Source of the DNA: Carboxydocella thermautotrophica
GTDB lineage: Bacteria > Bacillota > GCA-003054495 > Carboxydocellales > Carboxydocellaceae
Direction of reading: 5' to 3'
Length of the DNA: 64,000 nt
NCBI GenBank assembly: GCA_003054495.1
Contig: CP028514.1
Span: forward strand, 2,062,001-2,126,000
Position 1 is the stretch's first letter. Each line of letters begins with the position of its first letter. The translations under genes were made by a program, and so were the position numbers. Shown here piece after piece: positions 49,804-60,109 of this stretch. Under the pieces are notes generated by a model, which was given only the letters and a program-made list of their open reading frames with translations, had not been told where the DNA came from and did no database searches.

Positions 49804-50781
49804 TCATTTCTTCACCTGTTCCAGCTTCCCCGTAGCCAGGGACCATTTCCAGATTCCTTCTGCCCCCTGCTGGGGTACAGTCCCCTGAGCCGCCGTCACC
49901 CGGAAATAAAGCTCCGGACCAGTCGGCAGCCAGTAGAGAAAATTCAAATCATAGTTAGTCCAGGGAAACTGCTCATCAAAAGGGGTTTTCAACACCTTTT
50001 TCACTCCCGGCTCATAAATTACCAGACGCCGGGTCCCGGCAGGCGTATCCAGATTGGCTGCCAGATATTTGCCCTCCGGTGACCAGGCCAGAGCCGCCAC
50101 TCCTCCTTCAAAGTACAAATCCAGGGGCTTTAAGGCCGGCCTGGCAGCAGCTTCAGTCGGCAGCAGGGCAATAAAGGCATGGAGGCCGCGGGTGGACAGG
50201 GCCAGCTCCTTCCCATCCGGCCGCAGGGCCAGGGGGCCAAAGCCTTCCCGCCCAACACCGAATTCCGTCCCCGGCTCCGCCCCCAGGGGAGAAGCTACAT
50301 TGGGCAATTGTTCCAGGGACAGCAGGGTACGGGCCTGCCCGCCCTTTTGCTGCAATACCAGGGCAATATCCCGGGCGGTTACCAGCCAGTCGGGGGTCAG
50401 GTCCTCAATGCCATCTACCCGCCACTGGCCTTCCTCTTTTTTCAGTTTGAGCCGGCTTTGATAGACCCGGGTATAACTGCGGTCGGAGTAGGTTTCCTGC
50501 CAGCGGACAGTCACTGTTTTTTGCTCTGTATCCACTGCTCCGATTTGATAGCCGACCCAGTGGGGATTAAGGGGGCCTAAGATTTCCGCTACCTGACTCC
50601 GTCGGACCGTGGTCAGGGTATTGCGCAAACTCTGTTCCTCCCGGCTCAGGCGGGCTTCAGCAAACTGGCTTGCTGCTTTGCTCAAATCCTCGGCAGCTGG
50701 CCCCATACCGGGCAAGCTGCATCCGCCGAGCAGCAAGGAGAAAAACAGCAGCCAGCTCCAGCACTGCCGTTTTTTCATCAT
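49804..50781 (-). CDS. Lipoprotein with TolB/WD-like beta-propeller segment
   Basis: 325 residues. Signal with lipobox LLFFSLLLGGC (Cys 21). A middle NTF2-like or helical part (about 25-130) precedes repeats of the type LALRPDGKELALSTRG and ALAWSPEGKYLAANLDTPAG, which are TolB/WD40-type propeller strands. No enzyme motif. Overlaps the osmC stop by four bases, so the two are coupled. Unknown role at the outside of the cell membrane. Confidence 0.7.
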   Translation of the reverse strand: MMKKRQCWSWLLFFSLLLGGCSLPGMGPAAEDLSKAASQFAEARLSREEQSLRNTLTTVRRSQVAEILGPLNPHWVGYQIGAVDTEQKTVTVRWQETYSDRSYTRVYQSRLKLKKEEGQWRVDGIEDLTPDWLVTARDIALVLQQKGGQARTLLSLEQLPNVASPLGAEPGTEFGVGREGFGPLALRPDGKELALSTRGLHAFIALLPTEAAARPALKPLDLYFEGGVAALAWSPEGKYLAANLDTPAGTRRLVIYEPGVKKVLKTPFDEQFPWTNYDLNFLYWLPTGPELYFRVTAAQGTVPQQGAEGIWKWSLATGKLEQVKK

Positions 50782-51194
50782 ACCACCCCGTTAATTTCGT
50801 AGCGATAATTGATTTTAGCTACCCCTTTGACGGTGTTAGAAGCACTGCAGTATTTATCCAGGGACAGTTCAATGGCCTTGACCAGCTTCTCCTCTGGAAT
50901 TTCGCCCCAGACCCTGTAAACCAGGGTGATTTCAGTAAATACTTTGGGGTGATCAGCAGCCCGCTCCCCTTCAACCTCTACGACAAAATCCTGCAAATTG
51001 AGGCGCATTTTCTCCAGAATGGAGACAATATCAATGGCGGTACAGCCCGCAACCCCCATTAGCAATAACTCCATGGGCGAAGCGCCTTTGCCTTCACCAC
51101 CGGCAGCCGGAGCAGCATCGATGGGAATATCCACCTCCTGGGCCCCCCGCCCTAGAAAATGCATTTTCCCCTGCCATTTAATGTTTACCTTCAT
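50778..51194 (-). CDS. OsmC/Ohr-family protein
   Basis: 138 residues. The two redox cysteines appear in MGVAGCTAIDIVSILEKMRL (about 45-64) and LDKYCSASNTVKG (about 115-127), with PMELLLMG before the first. OsmC-like proteins reduce organic hydroperoxides or handle acylated/sulfur species. GGGAGGTAG precedes ATG 51194. Seventeen bases after uvrA. Confidence 0.92.
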   Translation of the reverse strand: MKVNIKWQGKMHFLGRGAQEVDIPIDAAPAAGGEGKGASPMELLLMGVAGCTAIDIVSILEKMRLNLQDFVVEVEGERAADHPKVFTEITLVYRVWGEIPEEKLVKAIELSLDKYCSASNTVKGVAKINYRYEINGVV

Positions 51195-51211
51195 GTTAAC
51201 TACCTCCCTCT

Positions 51212-54046
51212 TTATGCTAGCTGGCGCTCCCGGGCCAGCAGCCGGGCCAGGAACTGGCCGGTATAACTCTGAGGCTGGGCCGCCACTTCCTCGGGAGTGC
51301 CCTGGGCGATTATCTCTCCGCCCTTATTGCCTCCTTCCGGCCCCAGATCGATGATATAATCGGCGGTTTTAATTACATCCAGGTTGTGTTCGATCACCAC
51401 CACCGTGTCACCGTTTTCCACCAGCCGGTGTAGTACCTGTAATAGTTTGTCCACATCAGCCATATGCAAACCGGTGGTGGGCTCATCCAGAATATAAAGA
51501 GTGCGGCCGGTGCTGCGGCGGCTGAGCTCGGTAGCCAGCTTGACCCGCTGGGCTTCCCCGCCGGACAGGGTGGTGGCCGGCTGCCCCAGTTTGATATAGC
51601 CAAGGCCCACATCCTGCAGGGTCTTGAGTTTACGGTGGATTTTGGGGATATTCTGGAAAAATTCCACCGCCTCATCCACTACCATTTCCAGCACATCAGC
51701 GATGGTTTTGCCTTTGTACTTCACTTCCAGCGTCTCCCGATTATACCTCTTGCCTTTGCATACCTCACAGGGGACATAGACATCGGGCAGGAAATGCATC
51801 TCAATCTTGATAATCCCATCCCCGCTGCAGGCTTCACAGCGGCCCCCCTTAACATTGAAACTGAATCTTCCGGCCTTATAACCTCGCACCCGGGCTTCCG
51901 GAGTCTGGCTGAAAACCTCCCGAATAGCGTCAAAGACCCCGGTATAGGTAGCCGGATTGGAGCGGGGAGTACGGCCAATAGGGGACTGGTCGATATCGAT
52001 TACTTTGTCGATATGCTCCAGGCCCCGGATTTCCTGATGGGCACCGGGCTTATCCTTGGCCCGATAAAGATGGGCAGCAACTCCCTTGTAGAGTATTTCA
52101 TTGACCAGAGTGGATTTGCCGGAACCGGAAACCCCGGTGACACAGACAAATACCCCCAGGGGAATGCGGACATTCAGGTTTTTCAGGTTATTCTCCCGGG
52201 CCCCGATGATCTCCAGATATTTGCCATTGGGGGGCCGACGCAGGGCCGGCACCGGAATGCGTTTTTTGCCACTCAAATACTGACCGGTCAGGGAGCGGGG
52301 ATTGGCCATGATTTCCGCCACTGTCCCCTGGGCCACCACTTCCCCGCCATTGGCCCCGGCTCCAGGGCCGATATCGATGACATGGTCGGCGGCCAGAATG
52401 GTATCTTCATCGTGTTCCACCACCAGCAGGGTATTGCCCAGGTCCCGCAGCTGTTTCAGGGTAGCCAGCAGGCGGTCATTGTCCCGCTGGTGCAAGCCGA
52501 TGCTGGGTTCATCCAGAATATAGAGCACTCCTACCAGGCCGGAACCGATCTGGGTGGCCAGCCGGATGCGCTGGGCTTCACCTCCGGATAAGGTATGGGC
52601 CGCCCGGCTCAGGGTCAGGTAATCCAGACCCACATTATTGAGAAAACCCAGGCGCGCCTTGATTTCCTTGAGGATCTGACGGGCAATCAGCTGTTCCCGC
52701 TCAGTCAGCGCTAATTCCTCAAAGAAGCGCAGGGCCTCTTCCACCGAAAGGTCAGTCACTTCCCGGATGTTCTTGCCTCCCACCAGCACGGCCAGGGCTT
52801 CCGGCTTCAGGCGGGCTCCCTGACAGGCCGGACAGGGTTTGGTGGTCATGTATTCCTCAATTTCCGCCTTGACGCTCTCGGAAGTGGATTCCCGGTAACG
52901 CCGCTCCAGGTTGGGAATGATCCCCTCCCAGACCGAATCCATGGTATGTTTGCGACCATAACTGCTGTAAAAGGTCCAGTGGATTTTCTGCCCCGGAGCA
53001 CCATAAAGGAGGACCTTTTTTTGTTCAGGGGTAAAACGGCTGATGGGGGTATGGAGATCAAAACCAAAGTGTTTGCCCACCGCCGCCAGCAGTTGCCACA
53101 TCCACTGGTTAGTGCTGCTGCTATATGGGAGGATCGCCCCTTCAGCGATGCTTTTTTCCGGGTCCGGAATCACCAGCTCCGGATCGATTTCCATCTTCTG
53201 CCCCAGCCCCGTACATTCCGGACAGGCCCCAAAAGGGGAGTTGAAGGAAAACAGCCGGGGCGCAATTTCCTCGATACTGATACCGCAATCGATACAGGCG
53301 AAATTTTCACTGAAAGTTAGTTCTTCGCCGCCAATTACATCCACCACTGCAATCCCTTCCCCCAGCTTCAGGGCCACTTCCAGGGAATCGGCCAGGCGCT
53401 GGCGAATGCCTTCCTTCAGCACAATCCGGTCCACCACCACCTCAATGGTGTGCTTTTTATTCTTTTCCAGGCTGATGGGTTCATTCAGGTCATAAATCTG
53501 CCCATCTATCCGCACCCTGACATATCCCTGTTTGCGAATTTCCTCCAGCAGTTTGGCATGTTCCCCTTTACGCCCTCGTACCAGGGGAGCCAGGATCTGC
53601 AGGCGGCTGGCTGACGGCAGGCCCAGAATCTGGTCCAGCATCTGGTCCAGGCTTTGCTGTTGAATGGGCTGGCCGCAGCGGGGGCAATGGGGACGACCGA
53701 TGCGGGCAAACAACAGCCGCAGGTAGTCATAGATTTCCGTCACCGTACCCACCGTGGAACGGGGGTTGCGGCTGGTGGTTTTCTGGTCAATGGATATAGC
53801 CGGGGATAGTCCCTCAATGTAATCCACATCCGGCTTGTCCATCTGACCCAGAAACTGCCGGGCATAGGCGGAAAGGCTTTCCACATAACGGCGCTGGCCC
53901 TCGGCATAGATGGTATCAAAGGCCAGAGAGGACTTGCCGGAACCGGATAAACCGGTGAGCACCACCAGCTTGTCCCTGGGGATGGTAATATCTATATTCT
54001 TCAGATTATGAACTCTGGCACCTTTTACAACAATATCTTTAATCAA
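51212..54046 (-). CDS. uvrA: Excinuclease ABC subunit A
   Basis: 944 residues, full length. Two ABC modules: Walker [15 protein letters not shown] (32-45) and [16 protein letters not shown] near 640; signatures [15 protein letters not shown] and [16 protein letters not shown]. Zinc modules [23 protein letters not shown] and [19 protein letters not shown] ... CEVC. Damage recognition in nucleotide excision repair. Start TTG 54046 with AGGAGG nine bases upstream. Confidence 0.98.
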   Translation of the reverse strand: MIKDIVVKGARVHNLKNIDITIPRDKLVVLTGLSGSGKSSLAFDTIYAEGQRRYVESLSAYARQFLGQMDKPDVDYIEGLSPAISIDQKTTSRNPRSTVGTVTEIYDYLRLLFARIGRPHCPRCGQPIQQQSLDQMLDQILGLPSASRLQILAPLVRGRKGEHAKLLEEIRKQGYVRVRIDGQIYDLNEPISLEKNKKHTIEVVVDRIVLKEGIRQRLADSLEVALKLGEGIAVVDVIGGEELTFSENFACIDCGISIEEIAPRLFSFNSPFGACPECTGLGQKMEIDPELVIPDPEKSIAEGAILPYSSSTNQWMWQLLAAVGKHFGFDLHTPISRFTPEQKKVLLYGAPGQKIHWTFYSSYGRKHTMDSVWEGIIPNLERRYRESTSESVKAEIEEYMTTKPCPACQGARLKPEALAVLVGGKNIREVTDLSVEEALRFFEELALTEREQLIARQILKEIKARLGFLNNVGLDYLTLSRAAHTLSGGEAQRIRLATQIGSGLVGVLYILDEPSIGLHQRDNDRLLATLKQLRDLGNTLLVVEHDEDTILAADHVIDIGPGAGANGGEVVAQGTVAEIMANPRSLTGQYLSGKKRIPVPALRRPPNGKYLEIIGARENNLKNLNVRIPLGVFVCVTGVSGSGKSTLVNEILYKGVAAHLYRAKDKPGAHQEIRGLEHIDKVIDIDQSPIGRTPRSNPATYTGVFDAIREVFSQTPEARVRGYKAGRFSFNVKGGRCEACSGDGIIKIEMHFLPDVYVPCEVCKGKRYNRETLEVKYKGKTIADVLEMVVDEAVEFFQNIPKIHRKLKTLQDVGLGYIKLGQPATTLSGGEAQRVKLATELSRRSTGRTLYILDEPTTGLHMADVDKLLQVLHRLVENGDTVVVIEHNLDVIKTADYIIDLGPEGGNKGGEIIAQGTPEEVAAQPQSYTGQFLARLLARERQLA

Positions 54047-54063
54047 TGCTGTTAACCTCCTGT

Positions 54064-56049
54064 TTAGCTCAGGTATTCTGCGCGCAATTCCAGGATAGCA
54101 TCCCGCAATTCCGCTGCCCGCTCAAATTCCAGGCGCCGGGCAGCCTCTTTCATTTCTTTCTCCAGTTGCCGCAGCAGTTTGTCTACCTCTCTTTTGTTCA
54201 GCTTTTTCTTCTTGCCAGTGGATTCACCATATTTAGCCGCTGCTTCGGCTACCGCCTGGGTGGCCTCAATTACATCCCGGACCGCCTTGCGCACCGTCTG
54301 GGGCACAATGCCATGGGCCTGGTTGTAAGCCATCTGTTTACTGCGGCGGCGGTTGGTCTCCTGGATGGCTCTGGCCATGGAATCGGTAATACGGTCAGCA
54401 TACATGATCACCTGACCATTGGCATTGCGAGCCGCCCGGCCGATGGTCTGAATCAGGGACCGTTCAGAACGGAGATAACCTTCCTTGTCAGCATCCAGAA
54501 TGGCGACCAGGCTTACCTCCGGCAAATCCAGGCCTTCTCTGAGTAAGTTAATGCCAACCAGGACATCGAAGACCCCCAGGCGCAGATCGCGCAAAATCAA
54601 CATGCGCTCCAGGGTTTTAATATCCGAATGCAGGTAACGGACTTTGATGCCCAGTTCCCGCAAGTAATCAGTCAGGTCCTCCGCCATTTTCTTGGTCAGG
54701 GTAGTGACCAGCACCCGCTCATCCCGTTCCACTCGTTGCCGGATTTCCCCTACCAGGTCATCGATCTGCCCTTTAGTGGGACGAACATGAATTTCCGGAT
54801 CCAGCAATCCGGTGGGACGGATGATCTGTTCCACTATTTGCGCACTCTTTTCCAGTTCATAGGGACCGGGGGTAGCAGAAACGAAAATAATCTGATTGAT
54901 TTTCTGCTCAAACTCGCTAAACTTCAAGGGTCGGTTATCAAAGGCAGAGGGCAAACGGAAACCGTGATCCACCAGGGCCTGTTTGCGGGAGCGATCCCCT
55001 TCATACATGGCTCCGATCTGGGGAATAGTGACATGGGATTCGTCCACCATAATCAAAAAGTCATCCGGGAAATAGTCCAGCAAGGTATAAGGCGGTTCCC
55101 CCGGCGTCCGCCCTGTTAAATGCCGGGAATAGTTTTCAATCCCCTGGCAAAAGCCCATTTCCCTCAGCATCTCCAGGTCATGCCGGGTCCGCTGCTCCAG
55201 CCGCTGGGCTTCCAGCAGTTTATTCTGAGCCCGCAGTTCTTCCAGCCTTTCTTTCAGCTCTGCTTCAATGGAAGCCAGGGCCCGCTCCAATGTCTCACGA
55301 CCGGTCACATAGTGAGAGGCCGGAAAAAACACCACATGCCGGCGCTCCCCGAAAATTTCTCCGGTCAGGGGGTCGAACTCCACTATGCGCTCCAGTTCAT
55401 CCCCGAACAGTTCCAGCCGAATGGCCCGCTCACTGGAGGCGACCGGGAAAACTTCGACTACATCTCCCCGCACCCGGAATGTACCCCGGGTAAAATTGAG
55501 GTCATTGCGATTATACTGCATGTCTACCAGGCGGTGTAAAATCTGCTCCCTGTCCCAGATCTGCCCCGGCCGCAGGGAAAACATGTTTTCCCGGTATTCC
55601 TGGGGGGAACCCAGGCCGTAGATACAGGAAACACTGGCCACAATAATGACATCCCGCCGCTCAAACAGGGCTGCCGTGGCCGAATGGCGCAATTTGTCGA
55701 TTTCATCATTGATAGAGGCATCTTTTTCGATATAAGTATCAGTCTGAGGAATATAGGCCTCTGGCTGATAATAATCATAATAGCTGACAAAATACTCGAC
55801 CGCATTGTCCGGGAAAAATTCCTTGAACTCACTGGCCAGCTGGGCTGCCAGGGTTTTATTGTGAGCAATCACCAGGGTCGGCCGCTGTACCCGGGCGATT
55901 ACCTGGGCCATGGTATAGGTTTTGCCGGTGCCGGTAGCACCCAGCAGGGTCTGATAGCGATAACCTTTATTTAACCCCTCTACCAGCCGGGCTATAGCCT
56001 CCGGCTGGTCCCCTTTGGGGGTAAACTCGGATTTTAGCTTAAACTCCAT
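54064..56049 (-). CDS. uvrB: Excinuclease ABC subunit B
   Basis: 661 residues. Helicase motifs: [17 protein letters not shown] (35-51), beta-hairpin [20 protein letters not shown] (92-111), [11 protein letters not shown], and [20 protein letters not shown]-terminal UVR domain (about 620-655). Loads on damage with UvrA and recruits UvrC. Seventeen bases upstream of uvrA. Confidence 0.98.
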   Translation of the reverse strand: MEFKLKSEFTPKGDQPEAIARLVEGLNKGYRYQTLLGATGTGKTYTMAQVIARVQRPTLVIAHNKTLAAQLASEFKEFFPDNAVEYFVSYYDYYQPEAYIPQTDTYIEKDASINDEIDKLRHSATAALFERRDVIIVASVSCIYGLGSPQEYRENMFSLRPGQIWDREQILHRLVDMQYNRNDLNFTRGTFRVRGDVVEVFPVASSERAIRLELFGDELERIVEFDPLTGEIFGERRHVVFFPASHYVTGRETLERALASIEAELKERLEELRAQNKLLEAQRLEQRTRHDLEMLREMGFCQGIENYSRHLTGRTPGEPPYTLLDYFPDDFLIMVDESHVTIPQIGAMYEGDRSRKQALVDHGFRLPSAFDNRPLKFSEFEQKINQIIFVSATPGPYELEKSAQIVEQIIRPTGLLDPEIHVRPTKGQIDDLVGEIRQRVERDERVLVTTLTKKMAEDLTDYLRELGIKVRYLHSDIKTLERMLILRDLRLGVFDVLVGINLLREGLDLPEVSLVAILDADKEGYLRSERSLIQTIGRAARNANGQVIMYADRITDSMARAIQETNRRRSKQMAYNQAHGIVPQTVRKAVRDVIEATQAVAEAAAKYGESTGKKKKLNKREVDKLLRQLEKEMKEAARRLEFERAAELRDAILELRAEYLS

Positions 56050-56115
56050 CTGCCTTCAACTCCGTATATTTGTTCTCACATAGTATATGATACAGCGAAA
56101 TTGTCTCCGAGTAAA

Positions 56116-56141
56116 CAAAAAGCCCGGCCAAAACCGGGTTA
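56116..56141 (-). terminator. Terminator of the propeller-lectin gene
   Basis: CCCGG / CCGGG (56134-56138 with 56123-56127) plus flanking pairs, followed by TTTTTG on the reverse strand, right after the stop at 56139. Confidence 0.65.
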
Positions 56142-57029
56142 AAAGACTTTGACATTAAAATATATGCTGTCATCCATCCCCCGCACCACCAGCCAGAGCA
56201 AGTTGCGGAAGTTTTCCGCTGCCGGTCCGGAAGGAGTACGACCCTGACCGGGGACTTCCGACCAGCCGCTCCCGAGGTCCCGACGCAGGATATTCTGGTA
56301 AATACCATTATCCGTGCCTCTGACAAATAGGTTCAATTCCGAGCGGAATACCACCGCCTCCGGTTCCGCCAGGGTCAAGCCGCCGCCGGGAACCTCTGAC
56401 CAGCCGCTCCAGATCCCCAGGGGTGACAGGCGGTTGAGATAAATGCGGTCATCAGTACCGCGAACAAACAGGTAGAGATAGCCGCGATAACTGGCTGCAC
56501 CGGGCCCGGACAAAGTACGGCCATTGCCAGGCACCTCCGACCAGCCGCTCCAGATTCCATCGCGGTTGAGCCGATTAGAGTAGATACGGTTGTCAGTTCC
56601 GCGGACAAACACCCAGAGGAAACCGCCATAGTTCACAGCCTCCGGGCTGCCCGTCGTGCGGCCACCGCCGGGCACTTCTATCCAACCGTCCCAGTCTTCA
56701 TCATCATCCATCCGGTTATACCAGATCCCATCATTTAAGCCCCTTACTACCAGGTAAAGGCGATTGCGATACACCGCCGCTCCTGGTCCACTGCGGGCCC
56801 TACCGCCTCCTGGCACTTCCCGCCAGCCGCTGAAAGGGCTGGGATTAAAGGGCCGCAGGCTATTTATCCAGAGGCCATCATTAAGCCCACGAACAAAGAA
56901 AAAAAGGCGATCATCAAATTCCACCAATTCCGGTTTATCCGGAGTTTTTCCTCCTCCGGGCATTAAGGTCCAGCCAGACCAGTTATTGACCATATGCCTG
57001 GCTACCAGGTCATAGGGATGGTAAAACAT
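56139..57029 (-). CDS. Repeat protein, PLL-lectin-like beta-propeller
   Basis: 296 residues made almost wholly of six repeats of about 47 residues with consensus W-S-G-W-x-E-V-P-G-G-G-R-T and then LYLFVRGTDxxIYxNRL (repeats begin near residues 16, 66, 113, 160, 207 and 253). Such repeats form fucose-binding six- or seven-bladed propellers (PLL/AAL-like, sialidase-like folds). No signal peptide or sortase motif, so either cytoplasmic or exported by an unseen route. It lies 38 bases after an extracellular binding-protein gene on the same strand, which hints at sugar recognition (inference). Spore-surface use is another possibility. Confidence 0.75.
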   Translation of the reverse strand: MFYHPYDLVARHMVNNWSGWTLMPGGGKTPDKPELVEFDDRLFFFVRGLNDGLWINSLRPFNPSPFSGWREVPGGGRARSGPGAAVYRNRLYLVVRGLNDGIWYNRMDDDEDWDGWIEVPGGGRTTGSPEAVNYGGFLWVFVRGTDNRIYSNRLNRDGIWSGWSEVPGNGRTLSGPGAASYRGYLYLFVRGTDDRIYLNRLSPLGIWSGWSEVPGGGLTLAEPEAVVFRSELNLFVRGTDNGIYQNILRRDLGSGWSEVPGQGRTPSGPAAENFRNLLWLVVRGMDDSIYFNVKVF

Positions 57030-57067
57030 GGCTCCTCCCCCGCTTTGCTTCGGGTTACTGCTTTATC

Positions 57068-58333
57068 TTATGTTCCCTGACCTGATTCTGTGCCTCCCTG
57101 CTGTCCTTCCTGTTCTTCTCCTTTCACCCGTTTCATGGCCTTGATTTCCCCATCTATCTCCAGCTCCAGGCTCTCCCCGGGTTTCAACTCCAGTTCCAGG
57201 GTTTTGCCTTCCTTGCCTTTTATCTTTATTTTACTGGGCGTGCTTTCCCCTGCACTTTGACCTTTCTTTTCGCTTTCTCCGGATTTAGAATCTCCCTGGC
57301 TACCGGAGCCGCTTTTGACGGCAAGGGGTTTAATCTTACCCCAGCGTTCTTCCAGCAGATAGAGATTATCCTTGCGAATCAGGCGTACCGGAATAACTTT
57401 GACCGGCACATCCGCCCCATCATTTTTGATTTTCTGATCATATTCCAGCATTTCCTTTTTGGCCAGTTTGCTGGCCCCCGCCAGAGCATAATAGGCCAGT
57501 AAATCGGGCCGGGTGTCTACGTCTGCTGTCAGCAGGTCGCCGGCGATAGCTGCCGCCCCTTCTTTGCTGGCCCCCAGGGCCACCGTCACTGGCAGAGTTT
57601 CCTGCTTTTCCTTTTTCTCCTTGAGGTATTTGATCAGTCCTGGGACCAGCAAACTATGCTGAACCACTATACCCTGAATGCCTGTCTGGCTTTTTAATGC
57701 CTCATATGCCCGTGTGGCTACATCTTCCGGCTTACCAGTTACATCCAGCGGGGCTTGTTTTACCTTTATTCCCGTTAGCCCCTGCAGGCTGCGTTGCAAG
57801 CCAGCAAACAGGGCTTCTTCCACCATGGAAGGCTGCGCTGCTGTCAAAACCAGGAGATTGCCTTTGAATTTTTGCTTTACTAACAGCTCCCCCTGCAATT
57901 CCCCTGCCCGCAACCAGTCTGGAGACAAAAAACCATCGGCATTGACGTCACGGGGCAAATTCTCCAGGATCAGAACCTTAACCTTTTTCTGCGCAGTTTT
58001 GCTGACTATATCTCTGGCAATGGCGGCATCCGCCGGCAGCAGAACCAGGGCCTTGATTTTTTTCTCTAATAGTTTTTCCACCTGTACTGCCTGAGTCGGA
58101 CCATCATTTTTGGCATCCTGCCAGAGCAGCTTGACTTTGGCAGGCTTTGCTCCTTTGTCCATCTCCTTTTTGAAAAAGGGATAGCCATCCCCCGCCATGT
58201 TAGCCATGGCGACTCCGATGGGAATTTCATTTTCTTTTTTGCTGAGTGGCTTTTTGGCCTTTTTCAACAAACCACAACCGCCCGTCAACACGACCAGGAG
58301 CACAAGCGAAAAAGCAACAATGCGACGGCCCAT
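57068..58333 (-). CDS. Periplasmic-binding-protein-like lipoprotein (LacI/RbsB fold), no ABC partner
   Basis: 421 residues from ATG 58333 (GGGGTGG six bases upstream); the earlier ATG at 58363 lies inside the upstream terminator. Lipobox VVLTGGC (Cys near 20). PIGVAMANMAGDGYPFFKKE opens a Peripla_BP_4 domain (about 35-330) with ALVLLPADAAIARDIVSKTA. The C-terminal 85 residues are a linker rich in Ser, Gly, Lys and Glu and a short beta-like KEGKTLELELKPGESLELEI, not usual for the family. No ATPase or permease gene is near, so it may sense rather than transport. Confidence 0.78.
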   Translation of the reverse strand: MGRRIVAFSLVLLVVLTGGCGLLKKAKKPLSKKENEIPIGVAMANMAGDGYPFFKKEMDKGAKPAKVKLLWQDAKNDGPTQAVQVEKLLEKKIKALVLLPADAAIARDIVSKTAQKKVKVLILENLPRDVNADGFLSPDWLRAGELQGELLVKQKFKGNLLVLTAAQPSMVEEALFAGLQRSLQGLTGIKVKQAPLDVTGKPEDVATRAYEALKSQTGIQGIVVQHSLLVPGLIKYLKEKKEKQETLPVTVALGASKEGAAAIAGDLLTADVDTRPDLLAYYALAGASKLAKKEMLEYDQKIKNDGADVPVKVIPVRLIRKDNLYLLEERWGKIKPLAVKSGSGSQGDSKSGESEKKGQSAGESTPSKIKIKGKEGKTLELELKPGESLELEIDGEIKAMKRVKGEEQEGQQGGTESGQGT

Positions 58334-58348
58334 GTTCATCCACCCCAT

Positions 58349-58388
58349 TAAAAAAGACTTCATCCTTAGTATGAATTAGGATGAAGTC
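58349..58388 (-). terminator. Terminator of udg
   Basis: GACTTCATCCT / AGGATGAAGTC (58356-58366, 58378-58388), then TTTTTTAA on the reverse strand. It overlaps the udg stop and the false start of the next gene. Confidence 0.93.
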
Positions 58389-58938
58389 CCATATACTCCA
58401 GGGCGGCCATCACCTGTTGTAAATCCTGCCAGCATTCTGCCTTTTTGGCCGGATCCCGCAGCAAAGCAGCCGGATGATAGGTGGGCATAACCCAGATACC
58501 GCGTTCATCAACAAACCAGCGCCCGCGATATTGAGTAATAGCCGCCCCGGGTTTGATCAGATTTTGCAGAGCTGTACTGCCCAGCAAGACGATAATTTTC
58601 GGCTGCACCAGGTCGATTTGTTGATATAGCCAGGGCAAACAGGCCCGGGCCTCTTCCGGTTTAGGGACGCGGTTGCCCGGCGGCCGACATTTGACGATAT
58701 TGGCGATATAGACCTGGTCCCGCCGCCAGCCCATGGCACTAATCATCCGGGTCAGCAGCTGACCCGCAGCCCCGACAAAGGGTCGCCCCTGCCGGTCTTC
58801 TTCCGCTCCCGGCCCTTCCCCGATAAACATCAGATCAGCCCGGGGATTGCCTTCCCCGAAAACCACCTGGGTAGCCTGTTGCCTCAACCCGCATTTATTG
58901 CATGCTAACGCCTGTTCCGCTAACCGGGTCAAATCCAT
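58366..58938 (-). CDS. Uracil-DNA glycosylase, family 4 (Fe-S type)
   Basis: 190 residues from ATG 58938 (AAAGGAGG seven bases upstream). Fe-S ligands CNKCGLR near 14 and a later [20 protein letters not shown]; active-site motif [20 protein letters not shown] (about 40-59) and the HPAALLRDP catalytic block near the C-terminus. Removes uracil from DNA; common in thermophiles. Start overlaps the end of the minJ-like gene by ten bases. Confidence 0.95.
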   Translation of the reverse strand: MDLTRLAEQALACNKCGLRQQATQVVFGEGNPRADLMFIGEGPGAEEDRQGRPFVGAAGQLLTRMISAMGWRRDQVYIANIVKCRPPGNRVPKPEEARACLPWLYQQIDLVQPKIIVLLGSTALQNLIKPGAAITQYRGRWFVDERGIWVMPTYHPAALLRDPAKKAECWQDLQQVMAALEYMGLHPNSY

Positions 58939-60086
58939 CGGGAGTCCTCCTTTTGCCGGAACAGTTTTTGCCACAACCTTTTCGCCAGTCCTTCAAAGGA
59001 AAGCCGCACTTCTGGCTGGTCTTCCGCCCGCGGGGAAAGAGTCATCCCCCACTGATGGTGCTGAGCCAGAAAGCCGATTTTGCGCTGCCATTGGCCCTGA
59101 GCGGTAATAAAGTCCACCGTCACCCAGCCCCTAACTGCTAGCAGATCTTCCCCCACCGGCTGCCCGTTGATATTCAACAACCAGTCACCCTGGCGCAGGC
59201 CCAGCCACTCGGCAAAACTGCCCGGCTGGGTGGCCAGTACCTGCCAGCCCCGTTCCGCAGTGGATTGCCAGCGCGGTTTGCCTGCCATTTCCTCCCGGGG
59301 ACTGGCGTGCACCACCAGTTCATGTCCCAGGGGACTGAACAGGGCTGCCAGCGGCAATAGCCCGGGATAAAAACTGGCCAGCCAGGTCAAACCGCCCAGC
59401 ACCAGACTGAAACCGGCTAACTGCCAGGCTGTACGCCGTGCCCGCTGCCAGGGCAGCCGGGTCAGAGCCAAATCGCTATAGCCAAGAGCAGCCAGCAATG
59501 GTAAAAGATAGAAATCAGCGCCGGATTGAACCCAGATCACCAGGGGAATGGGCCAGAAAGCCTGAAGATAAAAGCCTCCCACCGTACCCTGGCGGGGATG
59601 GGCCACAGTAATGGGCGCCGCATAACGGGCCCCGGTAAACCAGATCAGCACTGCCTCCAGCAGATGCAGGACAGCTACCAGGTACATCAACTGGACACCA
59701 TTGACTTCAGGCCAGCCCCAGAGCAGGTTGCTCAGAGTTAGTATCCCGGCAGCATAGGAAAAACATAAAAAGCGGTGATGGAATAACATCAGAATCAAAG
59801 CCAGGGGCCAGAGCCACTGTACTCCCAGACTATCAATATCAATGCCCAGGCCCAGCAGCAACCAGCTGCCCAGGATTCCGCCAGCCAAACCCCAGAGGGC
59901 CTGGCTGGCCAGGGCTTTGCTATAGGCCAGTAAACCGGCCCTATCCCCGAAATAGCGTTTAAATTGCTTTTTTTGGAGAAGAAAGAGGAGAACCAGGATA
60001 ATCAGTACTGAAGCGGGGGCTTCAAAAGGGATGAGCAAGACCTGTTTGGCAATAACCCACAGGTCAGATACATCAACCAGCATCAA
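58929..60086 (-). CDS. PDZ-domain polytopic membrane protein, MinJ-like
   Basis: 385 residues. Six or more hydrophobic segments over about 10-265 and a C-terminal PDZ domain ([20 protein letters not shown] with [20 protein letters not shown], about 285-320). Architecture and the ctpB-minJ-uvrB order match Bacillus MinJ, which links DivIVA to MinCD at the division site. Sequence identity looks low, so the call rests on layout and synteny. Twenty-three bases after ctpB. Confidence 0.7.
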   Translation of the reverse strand: MMLVDVSDLWVIAKQVLLIPFEAPASVLIILVLLFLLQKKQFKRYFGDRAGLLAYSKALASQALWGLAGGILGSWLLLGLGIDIDSLGVQWLWPLALILMLFHHRFLCFSYAAGILTLSNLLWGWPEVNGVQLMYLVAVLHLLEAVLIWFTGARYAAPITVAHPRQGTVGGFYLQAFWPIPLVIWVQSGADFYLLPLLAALGYSDLALTRLPWQRARRTAWQLAGFSLVLGGLTWLASFYPGLLPLAALFSPLGHELVVHASPREEMAGKPRWQSTAERGWQVLATQPGSFAEWLGLRQGDWLLNINGQPVGEDLLAVRGWVTVDFITAQGQWQRKIGFLAQHHQWGMTLSPRAEDQPEVRLSFEGLAKRLWQKLFRQKEDSRWI

Positions 60087-60109
60087 AATGCCCCCTTTCC
60101 CCTCGTAAA

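Noticed and set aside
58334-58363. Earlier ATG of the binding-protein gene
   Set aside because: It lies within the hairpin and T-run of the udg terminator; ATG 58333 has a suitable ribosome site.
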